Part shown: positions 33,801 through 44,157 of the stretch, in pieces
Position numbering within the stretch: position 1 is the first letter of the stretch
Layout: each line of letters opens with the position of its first letter
Notes under the pieces: generated by a model
Told to the model about the DNA's origin: nothing
The model's input: only the letters and a program-made list of their open reading frames with translations
The model's database searches: none
Program-made: the position numbers and the translations under genes
Origin: Eustoma russellianum
Lineage: Eukaryota; Streptophyta; Magnoliopsida; Gentianales; Gentianaceae
Length of the DNA: 64,000 nt
Assembly (NCBI GenBank): GCA_036186865.1
Contig: AP025067.1
Coordinates: forward strand, 12,254,279 to 12,318,278
Direction: 5' to 3'

Positions 33801-35880
33801 ATTTTTATGAGACCATAATACAAGCACAAGGATTACATGTCTAAATCAAATAAGCCCAATAAGTATTTACAAGGAAATAAGGAATAAAAATGGAATTGTG
33901 GCTACAGAAATTTTATTGCTGTCATTGATCAACTAGTGGCCCAATAAAATGATTACAAGTTTTATCTACATGCAAGTAAAGGGGTGATTGGACAAAACAA
34001 GGGGCCAATAAATTTCCTACACATTTCATTGGTCAATGACCAACTAATCATACTTGATCATTGACCATTGTAAAATTTGTGATTGTGGCTAAAGGGCCTT
34101 TCGACCCTAAGCCCAATAATTCGGCCATTTCCTATCAAAGAGATAATCTTGGACCTATCATGCAATTAAGAAATAAATATGTCTAAAGACTAGCGTAATT
34201 AATACCACGATATGATTTGAATATCTAACGTCATGGATACGAAAATTTTCTAAGACAAGATATTCGGCTCTAAGGATATGATCCCAATCTTTATGCATAT
34301 TACCACATTTGGCAATATCTTAATTGTTACACCTAAGATATAAGTATGCTATTTTCACGAATGTCTAATCCAAGGAAGCTAAATGCATTTGTATGATGTT
34401 ATACAGCACAAGGACTCCACCAAATGATTAAGTGTTATATACTTAAGTATCTATGAGTATCCAACCCAATCAACAATAACCATGAAGACACCTCCCAAGA
34501 AAAGTGTATGTCATGCATTGTGTCCTCATGGTTCGGTATCATGTTTTCCAAGCTGGTTTCCGCATGCCACATTTTCTAAGATTATGGATTTAAAATGTTT
34601 TCAAGACTATAAGATTTCTTAAGAACTGTACCGCGAGACGATTGATTCCATACGACTTATGCATGTATCCATAGGTAAGTGTAACACCTTGTCTGGGACA
34701 AGGGCTCTGTACCTATCTTTATACGCATGATATTTAGGCTGAGTGTAACACTTTTGCCCGGGGTAAGGGATTTCTGCCTTTTCTGTTACGTCTATGACGT
34801 TCAGTATGGAGGGCTGCCTGATGTCTGGTCCTGGGGGAAAATGTGAGGGGAAAATACGTTATCGTAGAGTGTAACACCGCGTGCGGGACCTGGGGTCTCT
34901 GGGATAGCGTGTCACCGTTGTCTTATGTACGTATGATGTAACACCGTGGTTGGACCATCGGGATTCATAGACGGTACTCGTGAACTACTCGGGGAATCAT
35001 TCGGTAAGTCGTGGGTACTTTCTCATGTTATGAAAAATACTACAGCCATCCATGTTATGTCATGTCATGATTCAAGCAAGTATGAAACAAGTATTTTCTG
35101 TTCAAGAAAAGCTTTCCGCTACATATGTCAGAAAAGGTTTTCCTTGCATATGCCACGATCATGTCCCATTCACAAAATAATATAAAGACAAGAATCTCAA
35201 ATGTAAGACAAGAAACACTACGATACAACAACGACAGTCCAAGATGAACGCTGGCAAGAATAAATACCCTAAGCTAAGACAAGTTATCTAACAGAATTGT
35301 ATGTTTCCGTTATGATATTTTCTATCTGTGTTAAAGTTGACATGTTATATGCATTACTATTTCCATGCTTTATTGAGTGGCACTTACCCTATGTTTCAAT
35401 TTTTACGTTACATTATGTGTTATATTTTGCTGTGCTTCATCATACTGTATCACCCTTTACCCTACCCCCATGTATGGTCCACTTGACGGACCTAGGCGAA
35501 ACGACTTGCTGAGCGATTCCTTATTACTCACCCCTTAATATTATCATGTAGATCCTCAAGACTCGGAAGCAGAGTTTGTTGAAGACATGCCCAGAGACTA
35601 GATGTATGGAGCTGATCAGTAGCAGGTCAGGGCCTCTTTTGTTTTTTGGATATCCAGCTCTGTATTTTGACATTTTGTATTATGGACGTACTATTGACAC
35701 TTAGGCGGATGTATTAGGATGTACTCTTGTGAACGTTTAATTCAGCTTATGTCATTTTATTTCTGCTTATCGATACATGTTATTACAACTTGTACATGTA
35801 TGATGATGACGCCTTGTACTTCTCGTAGTAGAGTACGGCGGGTGCACCATGCCGAGACCCTTGTCCCGGACGGGGCGACA
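30869..35880 (+). repeat. 5' LTR of TR-GAG2 (5012 bp)
   Basis: It runs from TGTTATGAACC to GGGGCGACA, two bases before the primer site. The first 1.5 kb is pyrimidine-rich with no credible coding frame. An array lies at 34680-34990 and the motif TACGGCGGGTGCACC at 35834-35848. It keeps a segment of about 185 bp (about 33900-34085), bounded by GTGGCTA(C/A)AG repeats, that the 3' LTR has lost. Confidence 0.9.
34680..34990 (+). repeat. Degenerate GTGTAACACC array in the TR-GAG2 LTR
   Basis: Four spaced copies of (A/G)TGTAACACC or close variants occur near 34679, 34742, 34868 and 34937. Each is followed by a G-rich phrase such as GGGACAAGGGCTCTG or GGGACCTGGGGTCTC. The array lies about 0.9-1.2 kb before the LTR end, the same relative place as arrays in the other three elements. 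The 3' LTR has the same array at about 51748-52045. Confidence 0.65.
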
Positions 35881-35882
35881 AG

Positions 35883-35894
35883 TGGTATCAGAGC
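35883..35894 (+). other. Primer binding site of TR-GAG2
   Basis: TGGTATCAGAGC, complementary to initiator tRNA-Met, two bases after the LTR. Confidence 0.92.
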
Positions 35895-36211
35895 CCAAGG
35901 CTCCAGATCCAAAGCGGACAGCATAAGCTAAATAACTACGAGCACATAAGCTATGATCATAAATCAAGGGCTTGATTGTAGAACTTAAGCAAAGATCGTA
36001 GAATTGAGTGGAGTAATAGTAGACAGCAACTTAATCTAAATCACGATGGATATTCAAGTTATATAACAGATGAGATGAGTTGGTAAGTATAATTTAAGGC
36101 AGTTACGGAGAATATGACTAGAATTATAATAATTATATTCTCAAGGGAAAAGAAGACTAATAATCATATTGTACTGATTCTGGCAGGATGACATCATGAT
36201 CAGACAGTCAG
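35895..36211 (+). other. TR-GAG2 leader up to the Tekay-A insertion
   Basis: About 317 bp of non-coding leader. The last five bases (GTCAG) are the Tekay-A target. The gag start may lie near 36187 or may have been lost; no clear start codon with homology is visible. Confidence 0.6.
36207..36211 (+). repeat. Tekay-A target-site duplication, left
   Basis: GTCAG, repeated at 46769-46773. Confidence 0.92.
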
Positions 36212-36969
36212 TGTAGCGCCACGGCCCGATACTGACATCGGAACCAATGCACCCGCCGTAGCCTGCTACGAGGACTACGAAGCGTCAAAGCAGATCAAGC
36301 GTACGTCATTCATGACGTAAGATAAATCAGCAGAAACGTCGTAAAATTTAAAACTTCACTAACATCAATGTAACCAAAGGAAATATGACGGAAATAAAAG
36401 GTGTTCGATTAACTGTCTAACATATCCTCCAATACAACATAAAAGACATCAAGTCTTCCAACTAAAAACAAAATTAACAAGAATCTATCTATCTCAATGA
36501 CCACATCCTAGTGACCCCAATCGCCACCGTCTTCTACAAATATCATTTCGTACTCTGGCTCACCTGAAAAGAAAATGAAGTATCTGTTCTTAGCGAAAAC
36601 ATCGCCAGCAAGTAACCCGTCTATACACCTTACGGGACCACACATGACGAGCCAACAGTATATATATCAATGCCCAAAATAAGGTGCTCGGGTTGGCAAA
36701 TAACATCGTTATAACAATTCATCAAATTCAAATAAGCCACATAATTGACGAATAAAATGAAACTAACACATATAGAGCCAAACATACTACATAAACAGAA
36801 CATGTGCTAGTAACATTTCCTGTATGTCAAATCTTATGCTTCGTGTAACATGATGCATGTACTTCTTTAAAACCACACACAACACCCATGTATATGTTTT
36901 CTTTCGTAAATATGTCATGTGTGTCATTTCACAAAACATTTCATAATTCTTCTTATCATATTCTTCGCG

Positions 36970-37260
36970 TAGCAGAACTTTATACCCTGTGGATGATCAG
37001 TCCACAACAAACAGAACTTTATACCCCATCCTGAAAGGTCCACGGTCCCATAACATATAACTTTATATCCCGTGCTGGAAGGTCCACGACCCCATTACAT
37101 ATATCTTATATCCATGCTGATAGGTCCACGGCCCCATTCCATATATCTTATATCCGTGCTGATAGGTCCACGGCCCCATAAAATACTTTATACCCTGTTG
37201 TTGATTCACAAATCACGCTTTTATACCCTGCTTTCGCAGGCGTGACTTTTATACACTACG
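36970..37260 (-). repeat. TTTATACCC / GGTCCACG array in the Tekay-A LTR
   Basis: About seven units of roughly 40-55 bp. Each has (T)TTATACC or TTATATCC followed by a GGTCCACGGCCCC-type phrase. The array lies 0.76-1.05 kb from the LTR 3' end. It is repeated in the 5' LTR at about 44845-45150. Confidence 0.75.
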
Positions 37261-37617
37261 ACCAACCCGCAGCCATAGTTTGCTTTTCGAAAACTGCAAT
37301 CTTCTCTTGTAAACACATGTTCTTTTGCAAAGAAATTCTCATGTCAAAATGCAAAGTGTTCATGTCATGATGCAGGATGCACATGCAACTTCATATCAAA
37401 TATGTAAACATACACACACATCTTACATATCAAGTACAAGATCTTGTGCCTCAGACACTCCACGCTCGTACCTTTCTAAGTCCGTTTGTATCACCAAATC
37501 ACTTGGGATCCAATCTTATCCTTACTTAATCACACTTAACATATATTCCTCAAGTACACCTCAAATACCCTTGTATTTTATGATCAAAGGAAGACATTTA
37601 AGTTATCACACATACAT

Positions 37618-37880
37618 GGGGCGCCTAATGGATCAAAAAGACTTCCAATACACTTAGAACACCTACTTGAGGCGCCTAAAGTGACATGAGGTGCCTATAC
37701 TAGGCGTTTGAAGTGTTCTGGAATGTGCTGGTATACATCGAACGCCTACATGAAGCGCCTTATGTGACATCGAACGCCTTTGGAGGTGTTCGAAGTATTC
37801 TGGAATGTGCTGTGACACATCGAACGCCTACATGAGGCGCCTTATGTTACATGAAGCGCCTAATGTAGGTGTTCGAACAC
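37618..37880 (-). repeat. GGCGCC palindrome-rich tandem repeat (~81-bp period) in the Tekay-A LTR
   Basis: Units share CTGGAATGTGCTG (37719 and 37800) and CGAACGCCTACATGA (about 37739 and 37821), with many GGCGCC or near-palindromic sites. The 5' LTR has the same repeat with an extra unit (about 45480-45835). Confidence 0.75.
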
Positions 37881-37971
37881 TTAAGCCTTCTATTATTCCT
37901 ATCTCCGGATGTATCATCAATCTTCTACCCCATGTTAAACTTACATAACATCTCCTCTATCTCTTCAAATC

Positions 37972-39125
37972 TTCCTCAACTCATCTCAAATCATCTACAG
38001 CAACCTTTAGAAAAACATGACAATTACCACAACCAATATTTACAATAAAGATGACACTTTAAGGGCATGTTTATCAACAATGAAGCACAACATGAATACT
38101 TCAACATTTAGGCCCAAAGAACATGACTTTAAATCAAGCAAACAACAACAAGTACATATAGTAGAGCATGTAACATAAACAAATCAAGATTACTAATGTG
38201 TGATCCGACATTCCTCTTTATAAGAACATAGGGCCTGTTGTATCAAAATTTGCGTAAAGCGTATAGAAAGATAACTTGCCTTTGTTTCTAGTTAGGCTTA
38301 CAAGTGTACAGCAGATTTTCAGTAAAGATTGAACCTAGGTTGACCGCAAGTTCTTCTTCCTTTCTCTCTTTCTCTTTTCTCTCTCTTTTCTCCTCCTCTT
38401 TCTTCCAGCCGTTCCCCAATGTTCTTTTGTGTTGATAACCACCAACTTGGTGCTTGTGGGGAGTTATACTCCTTTGTGTAACTCCCCCAACATTTAAGTG
38501 GGGAGGCGTAGTTTTGGTATTTTGGCCTAATTTCCTCAATTTANNNNNNNNNNTTCCTCAACTCATCTCAAATCATCTACAGCAACCTTTAGAAAAACAT
38601 GACAATTACCACAACCAATATTTACAATAAAGATGACACTTTAAGGGCATGTTTATCAACAATGAAGCACAACATGAATACTTCAACATTTAGGCCCAAA
38701 GAACATGACTTTAAATCAAGCAAACAACAACAAGTACATATAGTAGAGCATGTAACATAAACAAATCAAGATTACTAATGTGTGATCCGACATTCCTCTT
38801 TATAAGAACATAGGGCCTGTTGTATCAAAATTTGCGTAAAGCGTATAGAAAGATAACTTGCCTTTGTTTCTAGTTAGGCTTACAAGTGTACAGCAGATTT
38901 TCAGTAAAGATTGAACCTAGGTTGACCGCAAGTTCTTCTTCCTTTCTCTCTTTCTCTTTTCTCTCTCTTTTCTCCTCCTCTTTCTTCCAGCCGTTCCCCA
39001 ATGTTCTTTTGTGTTGATAACCACCAACTTGGTGCTTGTGGGGAGTTATACTCCTTTGTGTAACTCCCCCAACATTTAAGTGGGGAGGCGTAGTTTTGGT
39101 ATTTTGGCCTAATTTCCTCAATTTA
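37972..39125. other. Assembly gap (10 N at 38544-38553) with flanking identical 572-bp duplication
   Basis: Bases 37972-38543 and 38554-39125 read the same, offset by 582, and meet at a run of exactly ten N. The other Tekay-A LTR has only one copy. This is the usual mark of two contigs sharing an unmerged overlap, not a biological repeat. Confidence 0.93.
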
Positions 39126-39256
39126 ACCTTTTTGATTATTTTCTCTCCTACAATTCATTTAGCTAAGCCTCAGTGACATATATAATTAATAAATTTATAT
39201 TTTGAGTTGCTATAAATTATTTAACGTCGGGCATAGAAATATACGAGGTATGACAT

Positions 39257-39285
39257 TCCACCCCCTTACAAAAAGTTTTGTCCTT
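39257..39285 (-). other. Polypurine tract and pol-remnant box of Tekay-A
   Basis: In sense GTAAGGGGGTGGA lies just before the 3' LTR. It is preceded by AAGGACAAAACTT (39273-39285), 11 of 13 bases matching the box of the other three elements. Confidence 0.85.
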
Positions 39286-39303
39286 GAAACTTACGTACCT
39301 TAA

Positions 39304-40661
39304 TCAAAGAGTTGAGGATACTTCTCCCGCATCTGTTCTTCGAGTTCCCAAGGCCTCATGTTCCGTGTGATTTCTCCACTGAACCTTCGCATAAGGGACC
39401 ACCCTTTTCCGCAACACTTGGTCCTTCCGGTCTACAATCTTCACTGGTATCTCTTCATACGTAACATCATCATTGAGTTCCAAAGGTTGTGCTTCAAGCA
39501 CATGACTTGGATCCGTCACGTACTTCCTTAGTTGTGATACGTGAAATACATCATAGACTTGTGCCAATACCGGAGGTAATGCCAATCTATATGCCAAATC
39601 TCCCACCTTCTCAAGTATCTCTAGGGACCAATGAAACGGGGACTTAGCTTACCTTTCACTCCAAATCTCATAATGCCCTTCGTAGGTGATACCCTCAAGT
39701 AAACCTTTTCCCCAATGTTAAACTCTAATGGTCGCCGCTTGGAATCCGTCCAACTTTTGTTGCGGTCTTGAGTCGTTTACAGTCTATCTCGTATGATTTT
39801 CACCTTTTCTAGTGTTTTCTCCAATAGCTCAAGTCCGGTGATGGTCCTCACGCCGATTTCATCCCAGTAAACCAGGGACCTACACTTCCTTCCATATAAC
39901 GCTTCAAAAGGAGACATTTCAATGGCACTGTGGTGACTGTTATTATAAGAGAATTCCATTAACTTCACCATTCCATCCCAACTCCCTTTGAAATCCAAAA
40001 CGTAAGCCCTTAGCATATCTTCCAGAGTCTGAATAATCTGCTCAGACTGTCCATCGGTTTGTTGATGATACGCTATACTCAATCTTAATTCTGTACCCAT
40101 GGTTTTCTGGAATGTTGTCCAAAACTTAGAAGTAAATCGTGGATCTCGGTCGGACACTATACTCACTGGAACACCATGCAAACTGACAATATTATCCATA
40201 TATAAATTTACCAACTTGTCGAGAGACGATTCACTTCAAATGGGTAGGAAATGTGCAGACTTGGTTAAACGATCAATAATGACCCAAATCATGTCATATC
40301 CACTTCTTGTCTTTGGTAAACCAGCTATAAAATCCATCGTGACATGTTCCCATTTCCATTCCGGGATTTCCAATGGCATCAACAATCCTCCAGGCCGTTA
40401 GTGTTCTGCCTTGACTTGTTGACATACTAAACACCTCTCTATAAACTCCGCAATATGTCTTTTCATCCCGGACCACCAACAATGTTGTTTGAGGTTTCTG
40501 TACATCTTGGTACTACCAGGATGTATTGATAGACTTGAGATATGAGCTTCTTGCAAAATTTCCCTTCTAAGTTCATCACCATCAGGTACACACAATCTTC
40601 TTCTGAACCATAGGCTCACATCCTCTTTGATCTGAAATCCTTCAACCTGATCATGTTTCAT
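39304..40661 (-). pseudogene. Tekay-A integrase and chromodomain-like C-terminus
   Basis: The N-terminal zinc-binding HHCC module reads HISSLSIHPG … CLVC. A TAA follows it in place of Gln (near 40400). The core carries D (MDFIAGLP), D (IVSDRDPRF) and E (DGQSEQ); another stop is at about 40236 and one at 39777. The basic C-terminal part has GKLSPRFIGP (39600-39660). A chromodomain-like segment follows (YEEIPVKIVDRK … VQWRNH), where Tekay integrases are thought to recognise heterochromatin marks. A frameshift then spoils the end. Integrase joins the cDNA to the chromosome. Confidence 0.9.
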
Positions 40662-41506
40662 CCTTTCCGTTATCTCACTTAGGATCTTATTATTCTTCTA
40701 GGCCTCTTTTACCCGGTCAATCAAACCCGGTGTGATGGTCAATGTTGTCAAAACGTTCACCATGGACTCCACCAAATCCAAACCAAATTCCTCTATTTCC
40801 TTTTCCAGTGGTGATTGCCGTGCATGGCTGGATTTCCTGCTTAAAGCGTCCGCTACTTTGTTAGCCTTTCCTGGGTGGTAATGAATGGTTAAATCGCTCT
40901 TTCAGCAATTCAAACCATCTCCGCTGCCTCATGTTTAATTCTTTCTGAGAGAATAAATACTTCAAACTCTTATGATCCGTTAATACCGCACACTTTTCTC
41001 CATATAAATAATGCCGCCAGATCTTCAAGGCGAACACAACTGCTGCAAGTTCAAGGTCGTGCGTCGGATAGTTTTGTTCATAAGGCTTTAGCTGTCTTGA
41101 AGCATATGCAATAACGCGTTCGTGTTGCAACAAAACACAACCTAAAAGCAAGGTATTAGACTAAACTTAAATGGTAAACAAAATCATAACCTTATGCTAC
41201 AATTTACGTACCTAAACCATTCTTCGACGCGTCACTATAAATCACAAACCCATCAGTTCCGGAGGGTTGAGCCAATACTGGAGCTGTGGCTAATCTCTTC
41301 TTAAGCTCCGTGAAGCTGTGCTTGCATTCCGCCGTCCACTCAAACTTAGACTTCTTTTGAGTAAGGCGACTGAGAGGCACTGCTATCCTTGAGAATCCCT
41401 CGACAAACTTCCTATAATACCCTGCTAGATCCAAGAAACCTCGCACTTCGGTGACATTAGTAGGTCTAAGCCATTCAGTGATAGCTTCCACCTTCTTCGG
41501 ATCCAC
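40662..41506 (-). pseudogene. Tekay-A RT connection and RNase H, interrupted by an intron-like insertion
   Basis: It starts DPKKVEAITEWLRPTNV and passes to YSDASKNGLG, where the open frame ends. The protein resumes after a 70-base insertion with CVLLQHERVIAYASRQLKPY, DLELAAVVFALK and LTDHKSLKYL. RNase H catalytic residues D (SDAS), E (LELA) and D (TDHK) are present. Beyond RNFNHSLPP the frame is shifted. Tekay-B shows the same stretch without any insertion. RNase H removes the RNA from the RNA/DNA hybrid. Confidence 0.88.
41142..41211 (-). other. 70-nt GT-AG intron-like insertion in Tekay-A RNase H
   Basis: In sense it begins GTACGTAAATT and ends CTTGCTTTTAG. Removing it joins GGTTTAG to GTTGTG and gives NGLG-CVL, exactly the conserved RNase H sequence. 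It is AT-rich (about 70%), not a multiple of three, and brings an in-frame TAA. The flanks show AG|GT on both sides. Confidence 0.75.
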
Positions 41507-42732
41507 ATCAATCCCCTCCTCTCATATCACATGACCTAGAAAAGCCACACTTCTCAGCTAAAACTCGCACTTCCTAAACTTAGCGTATGATTGTTTCTGC
41601 CTTAAGATGCCTAAAACGGTTCTCAGATGCTCGACGTGAGTTTGCTCGTCAGGAGAGTACACTAGAATATCATCTATGAATACCACCACAAACTTATCCA
41701 ACTGTTCTCGGAAAACGGTATTCATAAGGTCCATAAAGGCTGCAGGGGCATTTGTTAATCCAAACGGCATCACCAAACACTCATAGTGGCCATATCTCGT
41801 GCGGAAGGCTGTCTTTGCGATGTCCTCAGCATTCACTCGCAATTGATGATGCCCTGATCTGAGGTCAATTTTAGAAAAGATCTTGACACCCTTGAGCTGG
41901 TCAAATAGGTCCTCAATTCATGGAAAGGGATACTTATCCTTTATTGTGATTTTGTTTAACTTTCGGTAGTCGATACAAAGCCTCATACTACCATCCTTCT
42001 TCTTTACAAATAATACGGATGCTCCCCAATGTGACACACTAGGGCGGATTAACTTCTTGTCCAATAACTCCTGTAGTTGTTCTTTCAGCTCTCTCAACTC
42101 TGCCGGAGCCATTCTATAAGGGGCTTTAGAGATGGTTTCAGCTCCTGGAATCAAGTTTATCTCGAACTCGACCTCCCTTGGAGGTGGCACTCCTTGAAAT
42201 TCTTCTGGAAACACATCCAGAAACTCGTTGACTAGTGAAATTTGCTCAATAGATGGTACTTCCTGAGTAGCATCCATGGCATACACTAGAAATCCATCAG
42301 CACCTTTCCTTAAGGCTTTGCACGCTTGTGCAACGGTCATATATACTTTCCTGGGAACTTTCCTTTGTTTCGCTTCCCCTTGAAATGTTACCTCTTCCAT
42401 TATAGCGTTCTTGATTGTCAGTTGCTTCAATCGACAATCAATGTTGGCGTGATACTGGGCTAACCAATCCATTCCTAATATAACGTCGAAGTCATACATC
42501 TGAATGGGTATCAGTGTGGCGGAGAACATTTGTCCCTCAAACTCTAACTCGCAATCCTGATACTGTTGGTACGAAATCAAAATTTGATCACCGACCGCTT
42601 GAACACGGTACGGAGTTTCTAACCACTCAGGTAAGTTACCAATGTGCTTAGTGAATCTCTTTGCCACAAAAGAGTGGCTTGCGCCGCTATCGAAAAGCAC
42701 GTTGGCAGGTATGTTATTCACTAAAACCGCAC
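41507..42732 (-). pseudogene. Tekay-A protease and reverse transcriptase
   Basis: The aspartic protease active site reads VLFDSGASHSF and the flap partner ILGMDW. The reverse transcriptase begins with KEQLQELLDKKLIRPSVS and KKKDGSMRLCIDYRKLNK. TGA at 41918 replaces an expected CGA (IEDLFDQL follows in frame). The core continues with FSKIDLRSG, MPFGLTNAPAAFMDLMN and the catalytic FIDDILVYS, which is intact. Further stops lie near 41558 and 41522. There is no intron at the FDQL site that is split in Tekay-B. Confidence 0.9.
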
Positions 42733-42816
42733 CTAACACCATATTAAGTTTCACACAGGAAGTTAAGCACGTAAATACTTAATTCAATAAGAATTTAAAC
42801 TTAATTTAAATGGTAC
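42733..42816 (-). other. 84-nt GT-AG intron-like insertion between gag and protease of Tekay-A
   Basis: In sense it begins GTACCATTTAAATT and ends TATGGTGTTAG. Splicing would join GCAGCAG to GTGCGG and give …DAAAG-AVLVNNIPANVLFDSG, a smooth lead into protease. It is AT-rich and contains several in-frame stops. Like the RNase H insertion it starts GTAC, ends TTAG, is phase 1 and sits between AG|GT on both sides. The donor is weak and no homologue is available here, so this one is less certain. Confidence 0.55.
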
Positions 42817-43878
42817 CTGCTGCTGCATCGGTAGCCTCCTGCACATCAGTGTCTGTCAGAAGATGTACACAGGCATTTGCTCGTGGCTTCACCCTCGGCT
42901 GCTAAGCCGCTTCTATTGGAGAATTTTTCTTCATCTCTGAACAATCCCTAATCATATGACCCACCTGTCCACACTGGTAACATGCTCCCGCCAGCTTTCC
43001 ACATTTGCCGACATGATTCCTATTGCAGTGTGGGCAAACTCCCACAGCCTGTTGAACCACTGGATTTTGCACTGGAGGTCTCTGAAAATTTCCGACTGGA
43101 CCCCTCTTTGGAATCTTGACCCAACGTCTGGGTCTGCCACCAACTTTAACCTACTCTCTTGGCCTCTTGCCTCTATCCGACGACCCCTCACTAGTTGCTC
43201 TTGCCGCCACCCTGCAGAAGTCACTCTCTACGCGAAAACACACATCCAACATGTCCTCGTAAGTTTTCATTCCTGCATTCACTATTGCCGACTGTATCCT
43301 TGAGTCCAAACCCCTCTCAAACATCGTCATCTTAAAGCGATTATCAGACATAATCGCAGGGGCAAACTTACTAAAAGCATGTACTCTGACACCGTCATCC
43401 TTCCCTGTTCCAATCTGTCAAACGCCCTTATCTTGTCCAATATCGCAGTCTCTGGCACGTAGTACTTCAGGAAAACATCACAGAACTGTGCCCATGAGAT
43501 AGGTGGGGTCATTCTCAACACCATTCCAACCCACCATTAGCCAGCTTTGCCACATAGAAGGGGTGTGGCCACATCTACCTTTATCTCTTTAGGCACTTGC
43601 ACTAACCGGAAACATTTCTCCACCTCAGCCAACCAGTGCTGAGCCTCCTCAGGATCAGTACATCCTCCAAACTCCGGAACTCTCATCTTCCTCATCTCTC
43701 CGTAGAAGAACCGGATATTATGCTGCGGTGGCGGAGGAGGTGGAGGTTGCTGCTGCTGAGCAAACCCTTGTGCGATCACCGTTAACGCATCAGTGAGCAC
43801 CTGGGGTAAAACAACTTGTGGTGGCTGGTTCTCCTGTCTGTTGTCAGAATTCCATGTGTTATCTCTTCTCGGAGGCAT
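42817..43878 (-). pseudogene. Tekay-A gag with two zinc knuckles, broken
   Basis: The ATG at 43878 opens MPPRRDNTWNSDN, followed by a Gln/Pro-rich stretch. The Retrotrans_gag domain follows: KMRVPEFGGCTDPEEAQHWL, a stop at 43537, then ISWAQFCDVFLKYYVP and a frameshift near 43370. It continues with MSDNRFKMTMFERGL and a basic segment (RGKRPRE, then a stop). Two zinc fingers follow in one frame: CPHCNRNHVGKC (43001-43036) and CYQCGQVGHMIRDC (42941-42982). GAG would package the RNA; the second knuckle is of classic CX2CX4HX4C form. Confidence 0.9.
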
Positions 43879-44157
43879 TTTCTTTGAAATGTCAGCGTTC
43901 CATTAGCAATCAGTTGATAGAAGATATTACTGAAATCTTGAATGCGTGAGGATGGGTGGGGTATGAAATAAAATATTAATACAAAATTAGATGATAAACG
44001 CGCTTGCACACACCCAACCCTGATCATACATAAACTCTAGAGAAATCAGCACTTATAACTAAGGATCAAACTTAAGGAAAAATCACATCTTAAATTGCTA
44101 AAGTATCATGAACCTAAGTTTCCGAGATAGATCTGAAGCCTAGTCTATAATACCACC
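43879..44157 (-). other. Tekay-A leader and degenerate primer binding site
   Basis: A leader of 279 bp. The primer site at 44144-44155 reads TGGTATTATAGA in sense, against TGGTATCAGAGC in the other elements, so it has two mismatches and a changed end. It lies two bases after the 5' LTR. Confidence 0.75.

Larger units (their letters stand above)
36212..39255 (-). repeat. 3' LTR of Tekay-A (with gap artefact)
   Basis: In sense it begins TGTCATACCTCGTAT (at 39255) and ends GGCGCTACA (at 36212). It lacks about 250 bp present in the other LTR (about 45743-45998) and includes the duplicated block around the N run. Without that block it is about 2.46 kb. Confidence 0.88.

Noticed and set aside
36970..37260. 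Possible CRISPR-like regular repeats in the Tekay-A LTR (also 57834-58080)
   Set aside because: These are plant LTR tandem arrays with diverged units and no unique spacers of constant length. CRISPR does not apply in a nuclear plant genome.
38288..39121. Two identical 83-codon minus-strand frames in the Tekay-A LTR
   Set aside because: They are Lys/Glu/Arg-rich low-complexity frames within an LTR. The second is the product of the false duplication at the assembly gap.
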